A DNA stretch of 64,000 nucleotides, from NCBI GenBank assembly GCA_026874595.1, contig CM049307.1, positions 63,208,370-63,272,369 on the forward strand, read 5' to 3'. Below the pieces are notes generated by a model that was not told the DNA's origin, made no database searches, and worked only from the letters and a program-made list of their open reading frames with translations. A program made the translations under genes and the position numbers. Below are positions 49,001 through 52,744 of this stretch, piece by piece (positions within the stretch are counted from its first letter, which is position 1; the number at the start of each line of letters is the position of its first letter). This DNA comes from Sipunculus nudus (lineage: Eukaryota; Annelida; Sipuncula; Golfingiida; Sipunculidae).

Positions 49001-50711
49001 GATTATGGGAGGCTGCTGGACCTGGAGACAGAGATAGTCCTGTATAATGATGACATTCTCTTCATGTCAGTTATGATTTATCACACCGGCTCAGCATTCC
49101 AGGAAATCTACATCCTGTGGTCTGTTGCAATTAGGTGACCTAAGTCATGACTTAGTCTTGGCTTAAGTCAAAGAGGCCAGTGCAGATTACTGTGGAAACA
49201 AATAAGACATCCCAAATGTAACTATGGTGTTTGTCTGTATCTTGTCTTAAGCTTAAAATAATGTTATTTTACTGAATTCAGTGGATTCATAATTAGTATC
49301 TTAGTATCTTCTGAATACCTTTGATTAATTCCATTCTGTTAGAATAAGATCAGTTCAGATATTAATAGATTTGTAATAGGTATTTTTTTAAACTTTGACT
49401 TAGCCTATGAGTAGATCTGTATTGATATTAATGGATTTATAATTGGTATGTTATAAATAACTTTGATAAATTTTAATATGTAAGAATTAGATCTGAGTAT
49501 ATGTATCCGCTTAAACGAAGTTTTGCGGATACTATGTTTTTGACCGGGTTTCGCCGCTGCGTTCGTTTCCGGAGAACTCCTCTCAGACTACTGGACGGAT
49601 TTTTTCGAAACTTACACAAATTATCGGGTCACATGTGCACTGGTGCCTAACCGAGTGACCTTGACCTCTGACCTTTCCTCTCTGCCCAGCGTCCGTTTGT
49701 GCGTCTGTTTCCACACATAAACCCACATATTTCGGGAACCGTTTGACTGATCAGGAAAAATTTTTTTTACGAAAATGTAGCCCTGGGATAGCTTTATAAC
49801 ATACTCAAAAAAAGTTGGCGCCACCTGCAACCATGTTTGCACAGCATCCATCTGTTTGTCTGCCTTAGGTTAAAATCACTCGTATCTCTGCAGTGGTTTG
49901 ACCAAATTACCTGAAATTCGGCATGCGTATACATCCCGCATAGCTTTCTTGATTTTATGACAGGTGGTTCCACCTACATTCACGTTCACGCAGTAGACAT
50001 CCCTGCTTATATCTCTGGACTCGTTCAACCAATCAGGAAAAAAATTTTACACAAATGTAGCCCTTGGATAGCTTTATAACATACACAAAAATGGTGGCGC
50101 CACCTGCAGCAATTTTTGCACAGCGTCCATCTGTTTGTCTGCTGTGGGATAAAATCACTCATATCTCTGCAGTGGTTTGACTTTTCCACATGAAATTTTG
50201 CATGTGTATACATCTTGGATAGTTTCTCGTTCAAATAACAGGTGGCGCCACCTACAATCATGTTTATGTGGCAGAGATCCATTCTAATATGTAACACATG
50301 TAACTCTATTTCCCCTTGCCACTCAATCCATGCCTCACTTCACCCGTCCTTCTCTGTTTTTTGCGGATACACATAGTCGCTTGTCGACTACCCGTATTCT
50401 AGTTATAAATGGATTTGTAATCAATGTATTCTAAAGCCTTTGATTAATTTTAATCTGTAATATATAGAATATTGTAATGATTTATTGTAAGCTGTTTAGA
50501 GACTTGTTGATTTAATTTTGCACAAAAGACCAAAATAAAACCTGTGGTGAACTGTTTTGTAGATATGTCCTATGACGATATACGACAGTATGAGAGGGAG
50601 AGGTTTGCCGAGACCAATAAAAAAGTAGGAGCCGACATTCCAGACACACCAGAGTCCTCCGTCATAGCCGGAGCCACACCACCAAACACACCGGTGGAAG
50701 ATCGGAAATGA
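3939..50711 (+). CDS. PITPNC1: PITPNC1-like phosphatidylinositol transfer protein (RdgB-beta class), spliced, 5' end outside window
   Basis: This is a soluble class IIB lipid-transfer protein. The family carries phosphatidylinositol and phosphatidic acid between membranes in a START-like hydrophobic pocket. Nine coding segments join in frame to 786 nt, giving 261 residues and a TGA stop. They are 3939-4087, 15708-15796, 36460-36467, 38353-38424, 40707-40805, 41070-41129, 43808-43903, 48589-48652 and 50563-50711. Diagnostic blocks are YRIGQLYMIAKHS, GQYTEKRVYL, IFYVTEKAWNFYPF, KTGRGPLQEGW, CDLWGVQGRVEQF and VRDILLLGHRQAF. The Thr and Lys of QYTEK and the Asn of AWNFYP match lipid-headgroup contacts known in PITP-alpha. 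At the Trp-Trp membrane motif of PITP-alpha only the second Trp is kept (DLWG). The protein stops soon after the PITP domain, unlike the large PITPNM proteins. The first exon and promoter lie outside the window. The RdgB-beta assignment is secure; the vertebrate symbol is by similarity. Confidence 0.93.
4088..7689 (+). other. Intron, first part, no gene
   Basis: No exon-like conserved coding sequence was seen. The 139-codon open frame on the minus strand at 5716-6135 has no recognisable protein features. A perfect 21-bp palindrome lies at 6170-6190 and a TG microsatellite at 7142-7161. TGACGTCA, the perfect CRE core, occurs at 7251-7258. Confidence 0.6.
7142..7161. repeat. TG dinucleotide microsatellite
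   Basis: About ten TG units in a row. A similar GT tract lies at 9669-9687. Confidence 0.9.
7690..7910 (+). repeat. Fragment of AGGTCA-type repeat family C
   Basis: This diverged fragment resembles one monomer of the array at 41550-43020. Shared blocks are a GGTCAGAGATCAAGGCCACAGGA-like start, TTTCATCTCA, TCACCTAACAAGAGTGGAAGA and a final GGTCAGGGTCACAG block. The 82-codon open frame at 7711-7959 is a by-product of the repeat. Confidence 0.65.
9042..9330 (+). repeat. 19-bp minisatellite, about 15 units
   Basis: Units of 19 bp alternate between two variants, TGGCTCACCAAAACTCATG and TGGCTTACCAAAACTTGTG, which implies a 38-bp higher-order unit. Because 19 is not a multiple of three, the reading frame rotates through three units and gives a 19-residue peptide repeat. 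At least two frames of the + strand stay open for much of the array. There is no sign that it is translated, and it lies inside a large intron. Confidence 0.93.
9331..11149 (+). other. Intron stretch, nothing recognised
   Basis: Apart from a GT microsatellite (9669-9687) and an AT tract (10204-10216), I see no exon, RNA gene or bounded repeat here. Confidence 0.5.
11150..11480 (+). repeat. AGGTCA-type repeat family C, diverged copy
   Basis: The sequence follows the monomer order of 41550-43020: CATATGGATTTCAAACTTGACTT-like block, then TTTTGGGGTC, then GAGGTCAAAGGCC, a TGGATCCAGTTAAAGCC segment and CATCTCAGACC. The AGGTCA repeats are decayed compared with the main array. Confidence 0.7.
11795..11915 (+). 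repeat. 3' end of dispersed repeat family E, copy 1
   Basis: The sequence contains CCACAAAATTTCATCAAAATTC, a run of AACAAACAAACTAACC and a terminal CTGGTGAAGGT block. It matches 14097-14215. The two copies flank the foldback element at 11935-13918. The parent element is unknown. Confidence 0.6.
11935..13918. mobile_element. Foldback-type element with long inverted arms, non-autonomous
   Basis: The ends are TGTCAAGGCCCAGAT and its inverse. The left arm (11935 to about 12228) is repeated inverted at about 13657-13918, with the same order of palindromic blocks (AGATCTAAGATC, GCGATCGC, GCGATCCTG) and a shared CTTTCTTGCTTCAGG segment. The central 1.4 kb is very AT-rich and holds a direct repeat with TCACAGGAGTGAAA at about 12213 and 12324. 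Both flanks carry GCCTA, extendable to AGCCTA plus one mismatch, which is a candidate target-site duplication. No transposase frame is present, so mobilisation would need a partner in trans. The superfamily is not recognised. Confidence 0.8.
14097..14215 (+). repeat. 3' end of dispersed repeat family E, copy 2
   Basis: This shares the CCACAAAATTTTCATCAAAATC start and the ACAGACAAACCAAATAACC block with 11795-11915 and ends in ACCAGGCAGAGGT. It is about 180 bp beyond the right end of the foldback element. Confidence 0.6.
14216..15707 (+). other. Intron stretch
   Basis: This contains a GGGGGTGG-type simple tract near 14236-14256 and the 3' tail of a SINE at 14983-15037. No exon was found before the acceptor at 15707. 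Confidence 0.5.
14983..15037 (-). repeat. 5'-truncated SINE tail
   Basis: On the minus strand this matches the final part of the SINE at 17025-17269. Both contain GAGAGTG, a GTATTAGTTATTAT block, ACTAGTTGTACAAT and a TAAATAAA-like tail. The tRNA-like head is absent, as expected for 5' truncation during reverse transcription. Confidence 0.75.
15708..15796 (+). CDS. PITPNC1: PITPNC1-like coding exon b
   Basis: The acceptor is ATTTCAG and the donor GTCAGT. The first base completes a Ser codon with exon a, and the rest reads RLPNWVKPFIPNIFYVTEKA then WNFYPFTIT. The last G begins the Glu codon finished by the microexon at 36460. The Asn of WNFYP corresponds to a phosphoinositide-contacting residue in PITP-alpha. 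Confidence 0.95.
15797..17014 (+). other. Intron start, with an old dispersed repeat
   Basis: Between about 16521 and 16696 the phrase GGTCTTATTAGA(C/T)AGGT recurs in several variants, ending in CAGGTTCCACTGTA. I take this as a decayed dispersed repeat of a type common in invertebrate genomes. No exon was seen. Confidence 0.5.
17025..17269 (+). mobile_element. tRNA-derived SINE with target duplications
   Basis: The 245-bp element is flanked by a perfect 10-bp direct repeat, TCACAATATA, at 17015-17024 and 17270-17279. The head is tRNA-like: GGCCTCGACAGTCAAGAGG in the A-box position and GGTTTGATCCCC as B box near 17077. A central block with GGTTTTCTCTAGGTTGTCTG and TTTCCTCCACC resembles a conserved SINE core. 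The tail is TAAATAAAGTTT. Molluscan V-SINE/RUDI elements have a similar layout, but that family name is a guess. The open frames inside it are shadows. Confidence 0.85.
17280..18979 (+). other. Intron stretch, nothing recognised
   Basis: AT-rich sequence with a short TAAA/ATAA tract near 17950. I see no exon, RNA gene or bounded repeat. Confidence 0.5.
18980..19430 (+). mobile_element. Family B element head, two successive copies
   Basis: The terminal hairpin sequence AGCTCAGCTGACTATAAGTC followed by ATCTGAGCT starts at 18980 and again at 19188. Each copy is followed by TTGTC(C/T)GTCGTC repeats and a TAGATGTCCCCAA(G/A)ATCTCC segment. The interior continues after the Helitron-like insertion, at 21127. 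The heads have no coding content. Confidence 0.8.
19431..21126 (+). mobile_element. Helitron-like non-autonomous element, copy 1, with 280-bp tandem array
   Basis: The element starts TCCGCC after an A and ends CTAG before a T, the classic Helitron insertion pattern. A 3' hairpin TAGTCG-CTTC-TCGACTA lies 8 bases before CTAG. A 5' inverted pair, TCCGC and GCGGA, sits at the start. Between the ends are a GCC-rich tract (19474-19499) and four to five monomers of about 280 bp (for example starting near 19899, 20179 and 20459). Each monomer is two related halves of about 150 and 130 bp, both containing GGTGGCGCCACC. No Rep/helicase frame is present. A paralogous unoccupied site exists at about 25107-25140. 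Confidence 0.85.
21127..22745 (+). repeat. Duplicated repeat interior, copy 1
   Basis: This aligns by eye with 25126-26800. Shared landmarks in order are TTTAAAAAAGTTATGGGC, GGTACCTTAAATTTTGCCCA, TTAGATGT(C)CCAAAATC, a second GTTATGGGCC(C)AAAACATAATGC unit, CATGTCAAGTGTTGTTTACATC, CCACCCCAGGCAGCTT and GGCATTATTTTCTTTTA. The last 600 bp are the most alike. It is probably the body of a family B type element or an associated retro-sequence; no protein domain was recognised. Confidence 0.75.
22748..23959 (+). mobile_element. Helitron-like element, 5'-truncated copy
   Basis: This begins inside a monomer (CTATTTCGGGAACCGTTTGA) with no TCCGC start. It carries several 280-bp-type monomers and ends with the hairpin region GTAGTCACTTGTCGGCTAC and then CTAG at 23956-23959. 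The hairpin bases have drifted compared with the intact copies. The matching place in the second duplicate (near 26790) lacks this array, so it arrived after the duplication or was lost from the other copy. Confidence 0.8.
23962..24141 (+). mobile_element. Family B element tail
   Basis: The final 180 bp match, in inverse, the left end of the element at 38642-40206. This includes the GTTGAATGGGTA and TCTTCCCAGTCAGCTGAGCG blocks and the terminal GTCATGACCCATGGGTCACTTGTT-type segment. It closes the nested complex that begins at 18980. Confidence 0.8.
24142..25125 (+). repeat. Repeat remnants, with a solo family B tail
   Basis: 24145-24355 is matched by 26872-27282, both with ATTCTAATATTTTAACTTAT and TAACCAAGTAGGAGG. 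A solo terminal segment, CAGCTGAGCGCCGTGACCCA and then TGGGTCCCTTGTT, ends at about 25000. The piece 24356-24960 holds nothing that I recognise. Confidence 0.65.
25126..26800 (+). repeat. Duplicated repeat interior, copy 2
   Basis: This is the counterpart of 21127-22745 with the same order of landmarks. Its left edge preserves the site that is split by the Helitron-like element at 19430/21127. A C run lies at 26296-26307. The 63-codon frame at 26139-26330 has no counterpart value. Confidence 0.75.
27285..27590. other. GC-rich island inside a repeat, origin unknown
   Basis: About 300 bp are clearly richer in GC and CpG than the surroundings and have sharp edges. They lie between a duplicated AT-rich block ending near 27282 and a family B tail (27590-27620). 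A 119-codon frame is open on the minus strand (27332-27691), but I recognise no domain in any frame. It could be a captured gene fragment or the body of another element. Confidence 0.4.
27590..27620 (+). repeat. Solo family B tail
   Basis: AGCTGAGTGCCGTGACCCAT followed by GGGTCCCTTGTT. It corresponds to the 3' terminal segment of the elements ending at 24141 and 48415. Another decayed tail lies at about 35611-35642. Confidence 0.75.
27621..30905 (+). other. Intron stretch
   Basis: Apart from the family D copy at 28808-29100, I recognise no exon, RNA gene or bounded element. Confidence 0.5.
28808..29100 (+). repeat. Dispersed repeat family D, copy 2
   Basis: This begins with TAGAAATCTGCATTCTAAGG as does 44194, then CTCTGCCATG, GATGCTCCCAAGAC, CATTTGTGAATAT and the ATGAGATTCTCTTCATGATT region. 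It lacks the G run found in the other two copies. Confidence 0.75.
30906..32408. mobile_element. CpG-rich terminal-inverted-repeat transposon, non-autonomous
   Basis: Perfect inverted ends CCGTAGATCCGCGTTTTGCC extend to about 24 bp and are flanked on both sides by TA, the expected duplication for Tc1/mariner-like and several other DDE transposons. The 1503-bp body is much richer in CpG than the intron around it. Inside, about 250 bp are repeated in tandem: GACGGTTCGG at about 31519 and 31771, and CTTTGATGTCCCATTGAA at about 31680 and 31930. No transposase frame is present. High CpG content and intact ends suggest recent arrival. The superfamily is not assigned. Confidence 0.85.
32411..36459 (+). 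other. Intron stretch
   Basis: No exon was found. The open frames at 32905-33162, 33354-33734 and 33558-33866 have no conserved features. A decayed family B tail (CAACTGAGCGTTGTGACCCT then TTGGTCCCTTGTT) lies at 35611-35642, and AT microsatellites lie at about 35034 and 36184. Confidence 0.5.
36460..36467 (+). CDS. PITPNC1: PITPNC1-like 8-nt microexon
   Basis: The eight bases AATACTCA lie between CCAAACAG and GTAAGT. With the G from exon b they encode Glu-Tyr-Ser, so the joined protein reads FTIT-EYS-CSFIPK. Relatives have TITEYTCSFLPK at this place, which makes the call strong despite the size. Without it the downstream frame is lost, because exon b ends in phase 1 and the next exon begins in phase 0. 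Confidence 0.92.
36468..38352 (+). other. Intron, nothing recognised
   Basis: 1.9 kb of AT-rich sequence without a recognisable exon, RNA gene or bounded repeat. Confidence 0.5.
38353..38424 (+). CDS. PITPNC1: PITPNC1-like coding exon d
   Basis: The acceptor is CTGTTTCAG and the donor GTAAGT. The 24 codons in phase 0 read CSFIPKFSIYIETRYEDNNG then STEN, matching the family's CSFLPKFSI-IETKYEDN block. A 36-bp tandem array begins only 10 bases after the donor. Confidence 0.95.
38435..38644 (+). repeat. 36-bp tandem array, about 5.8 units
   Basis: Monomers of exactly 36 bp start at about 38435, 38471, 38507, 38543, 38579 and 38615 and carry TATCATCAGCAAAACATGTC and CAGCCAATAAAAACATG. The last unit runs directly into the end of the family B element at 38642. 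The unit is a multiple of three, so some frames stay open as 12-residue peptide repeats. The frame continuing from exon d stops within the first unit. Confidence 0.93.
38642..40206 (-). mobile_element. Family B element with tandem array, interior type 2
   Basis: The element is complete in reverse orientation. Its tail (AACAAGTGACCCATGGGTCA then TGACGCTCAGCTGAC) is on the left and its head (CAGATGACTTAAAGTCAGCT then GAGCT) on the right. GCTCAGCTGAC occurs close to the head end but about 24 bases inside the tail end, an asymmetric inverted arrangement. The interior is three to four monomers of about 340 bp with TCTGCAGAAACTGATG, GGATATGGGTAACAGAGACC and GATTCTAGGTCCAG blocks. A GACAGACGG-type tract lies near the head. 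There is no coding capacity. A Helentron-like origin is an inference. Confidence 0.75.
40207..40706 (+). other. End of intron, nothing recognised
   Basis: About 500 bp between the family B element and the next exon; no structure was noted. Confidence 0.5.
40707..40805 (+). CDS. PITPNC1: PITPNC1-like coding exon e
   Basis: The acceptor is GGTGACAG and the donor GTAACA. The 33 codons in phase 0 read VMELEEDELGNREVVFLDIA then TDDCPEKYYKEEE. The VVFLDIATDD-PEKYYKEE block matches the family's VCFIDIACDEIPERYYKES. The acidic first third is the variable loop. Confidence 0.94.
41070..41129 (+). CDS. PITPNC1: PITPNC1-like coding exon f
   Basis: The acceptor is TTGTTACAG and the donor GTAAGT. The 20 codons in phase 0 read DPKKFTSKKTGRGPLQEGWR. 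The KTGRGPL-EGW block is shared by all class II PITPs. The intron before it is the shortest of the gene at 264 nt. Confidence 0.95.
41399..43205 (+). repeat. AGGTCA-type tandem array, family C
   Basis: Four monomers of about 282-289 bp carry AGGTCAAAGGTCAAGGTCAC at 42083, 42365, 42654 and 42941. Other monomer blocks are GATGCATTTTCAGCCAAAC, TTTCATCTTGCACATA, GAGTGGAAGACCC and AGTTTCTGGATGATAATTCC. An exact 31-bp direct repeat containing CCATAGGCTTGGGGCAACTT brackets the array at 41399-41429 and 43154-43184. Just inside the left copy, TATCCCC pairs with GGGGATA near the right end, and TATCC-GGATACTATG resembles the start of the Helitron-like elements. GGTGGCGCCACC occurs once, at 41751. Confidence 0.8.
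43206..43807 (+). other. End of intron, nothing recognised
   Basis: About 600 bp without identifiable features before the acceptor at 43807. Confidence 0.5.
43808..43903 (+). CDS. PITPNC1: PITPNC1-like coding exon g
   Basis: The acceptor is TTTCCAG and the donor GTAAGT. The 32 codons in phase 0 read DTSKPIMCSYKVVKVRCDLW then GVQGRVEQFSHR. The DLWG Trp is the second of the two membrane-inserting Trp positions of PITP-alpha; the first is Leu here, as expected for the RdgB-beta type. Confidence 0.95.
44194..44510 (+). repeat. Dispersed repeat family D, copy 3, with 19-base G run
   Basis: This begins TAGAAATCTGCATTCTAAGG and has 19 consecutive G at 44231-44249, then GATGCTCCCAAAACAGTG, CATTTGTGAATATATG and a terminal CCCTCCTGGC. 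It is on the same strand as 28808-29100. Confidence 0.75.
44744..48415 (+). mobile_element. Family B element(s) with long tandem array, nested heads
   Basis: This starts with AGCTCAGCTGACTGAAAGTC then ATCTGAGCT and ends with GGTCAGCTGAGCGTCATGAC then CCCTGGGTCACTTGTT. About ten monomers of roughly 335 bp are the inverse of those at 38642-40206 and carry GGTGGCGCCACC at several positions. A fragmentary extra head lies at about 46698 and a full one at about 47218 with TTGTCCGTCGTCCGTCC. The block is therefore at least two elements joined or nested. C runs interrupt it at 45969 and 47772. There is no coding capacity. Confidence 0.75.
48589..48652 (+). CDS. PITPNC1: PITPNC1-like coding exon h
   Basis: The acceptor is ATTTTCCAG and the donor GTAAGT. 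The segment reads AVRDILLLGHRQAFTWMDEW then H, with the last G starting the Asp codon of the final exon. It matches the family's VVRDILLIGHRQAFAWVDEW almost throughout and is the C-terminal helix of the transfer domain. Confidence 0.95.
48653..49505 (+). other. Intron stretch, nothing recognised
   Basis: Short diverged tandem similarity around 49370-49500 (GATATTAATGGATTTATAATTGGTA-like phrases) is the only structure seen. Confidence 0.45.
49506..50402 (+). mobile_element. Helitron-like non-autonomous element, copy 2
   Basis: The 897-bp element starts TCCGC after an A and ends CTAG before a T. The 5' pair TCCGC/GCGGA is present, and a perfect 3' hairpin TAGTCG-CTTG-TCGACTA lies 8 bases before CTAG. 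Its ends match the element at 19431-21126, but it contains only about two of the 280-bp monomers. Exact GGTGGCGCCACC occurs at 50093 and 50241. It contains no coding frame. It lies 160 bp before the last PITPNC1 exon. Confidence 0.88.
50563..50711 (+). CDS. PITPNC1: PITPNC1-like last coding exon
   Basis: The acceptor is GTTTTGTAG. The joined Asp codon is followed by MSYDDIRQYERERFAETNKK and then VGADIPDTPESSVIAGATPP and NTPVEDRK before the stop TGA at 50709-50711. The helix MSYDDIRQYE matches DMTMDEVREFE of relatives. The tail after NKKVG is about 30 residues and rich in Pro and Thr, much shorter than the roughly 80-residue tail of the long human isoform. Confidence 0.93.
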
Positions 50712-52193
50712 TGCACTCTGCCCTCCGTCCACCAGTCACCATCACCTGAACCAGCTGATGTGTACATATAGTATAGTCAAATCTACTGCCAGGATTTTAA
50801 TCACACAAACAATGCAGACATGTGCAATAGATAAGCGAATCTCTCAGATTTTTTTTAATGAATGAAACGTGCAAATGTATGTGGAATATACTTTTAATGT
50901 ATTGACATTTATTTTTTTTTTTTTTTATTTAAAATAATGGACTTCTGTAAATCTTTTTTTATCACCAATGTAAATTGCCAAGAAATAATTTCTGGGCTCA
51001 GGTAAAGAAATGTTATGTAGTGATTTTATTAACAAAGAATGACTACACTAGTTAGTTACAAAGTCTTGTTGTAATGGTGCTTTTCCAGCACATGAGCAAC
51101 ATCTGTTTACAGCAGCTGACAAGTATAAGGATTGGTAAAATGGACAAAGAAAGATTATGTTCATTATATCTGACATGAAAAAAATAAGATGCTTCTCTTC
51201 TCCTTAAAGGTGAGGTTTTTGACTTTTTAAAAAATCTGCAGTGCTTGTACCCACACACAAGCATTGACTGTTATGCACAGTGCACATGCTTATAGAAAAG
51301 GTTGCTTTTCGTACTGTCTTAAAAATTTAGTTCAGAGTGATGACAGTAGATGGCAGTAGAGGTGTGAAATATCCATCAGTGACTTTAGCACCTGTACTTA
51401 GATTTTTCTTTGTATTTGCACTATGTGTATATAAAATATAAGCCAGTATTTAGTGTTAACATGTGATACATTATCATGATTTGAGATAATCAAGAGGAGA
51501 AAGGGGTTATTTATATTCTGTTTGTTGTATTCATTTTATACATACTAAATTGCATACTAGGCTCTTTTGAGAACAGTGTATTAATGAGCCGAGATACCCG
51601 TAATCAAATGTATCAGGTCATATATATTAACATTACTGCTACAAAAACAATATTTCATCTCAAAATATATTGCACATTCTTATTTGTAAATCTCAAATGT
51701 AACAGTGATCCAGATATATTGGCATGACCAGTTATATAGTCTAACCCTATGCCTGGGGATGGCATTGTATGCTGAATCACTGAGAATTGACCTCACCATG
51801 AACTTTATGTGACCTTAACTGCATATTCATTTATTGAATAATCATGAGCATAACTGTTCCATGCAGCCAGTAAGGTCGTCAATATTACTGTAAGCCGTGA
51901 GTCACCTGACCATAATATAATTTGCGTAATATGTGAGACATCTCCAAAACAGAACATGTGTAGTCTGTACCAGTATCCATGTCGGCATGTTTGCCAGGAT
52001 ATTTTTTTTTATACGAAGGAGACAGTATAAAAAGTTCCAGGTGAAAGGTTGCAGGAGCCATTCCTCCGACTTCCGCCTGATTAATAATGTCTTAACTGCA
52101 TGGCACGTAATTTGTATGAGACAAATAATCCAAAATATTGCAAGATGGTTCATAATGACTGCAATATATTCATCATTGCACGATTCAAGATGA

Positions 52194-52325
52194 TGACGTC
52201 AGTCAGTGGGATGTCTACGTCATTGACCTTTATGATGTCATTGGTTAAAAGGCTGTCACTAGGAAGACCTTCTGTGTAGGAGCGTTTTGGTGGCTCATTA
52301 TAATAATTAGGTCAAAAGGGCGGGG
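52194..52325. promoter_or_regulatory. Cluster of CRE, CCAAT and GC-box like motifs
   Basis: TGACGTCA (full CRE) lies at about 52195. It is followed by TACGTCATTG, TGATGTCATTGG (which includes an inverted CCAAT-like ATTGG) and GGGCGGGG near 52319. Such a mix within 130 bp is typical of promoters, but no transcript start or downstream first exon can be seen. It may be chance within a 3' UTR. Confidence 0.2.
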
Positions 52326-52738
52326 CATATGGGCTCTGGTGGTTAGGTCAATTGTTTGAATTCTCATTTCAGTGTTCTTCAAAGACTTTCCATTCCATCA
52401 AATTAACTATTAACTTTATGTAAAATATTTTGTTTAAAATGCCAATTGAGTAAAAATGTATATAAACTTTGCTGAGGCATTTATTGATTAAACTAGTCTA
52501 ATAATTAACAAAAAACAGACATTATATCCTAAAGTGTGGCTTTTTATCATACATTTTCTAAATAATCTTTAAAAATTTGCCCTGGTGTCAATGGAATATA
52601 ATTTGTTTACAAGAGAATGCATATTCCATGACATTTTATGTTTGCTACTTTTATGCACAAATTACAGAAATTCTCACAACACATGACAATTATCTTTGTT
52701 TCAGATAGGAATATATGCATAATCTGGCACATTTCATT

Positions 52739-52744
52739 AAATAA
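52739..52744 (+). terminator. Candidate poly(A) signal of PITPNC1-like gene
   Basis: This is the first AATAAA after the stop codon, about 2.0 kb downstream. A second lies at about 53409. The choice cannot be settled from sequence. Confidence 0.3.
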
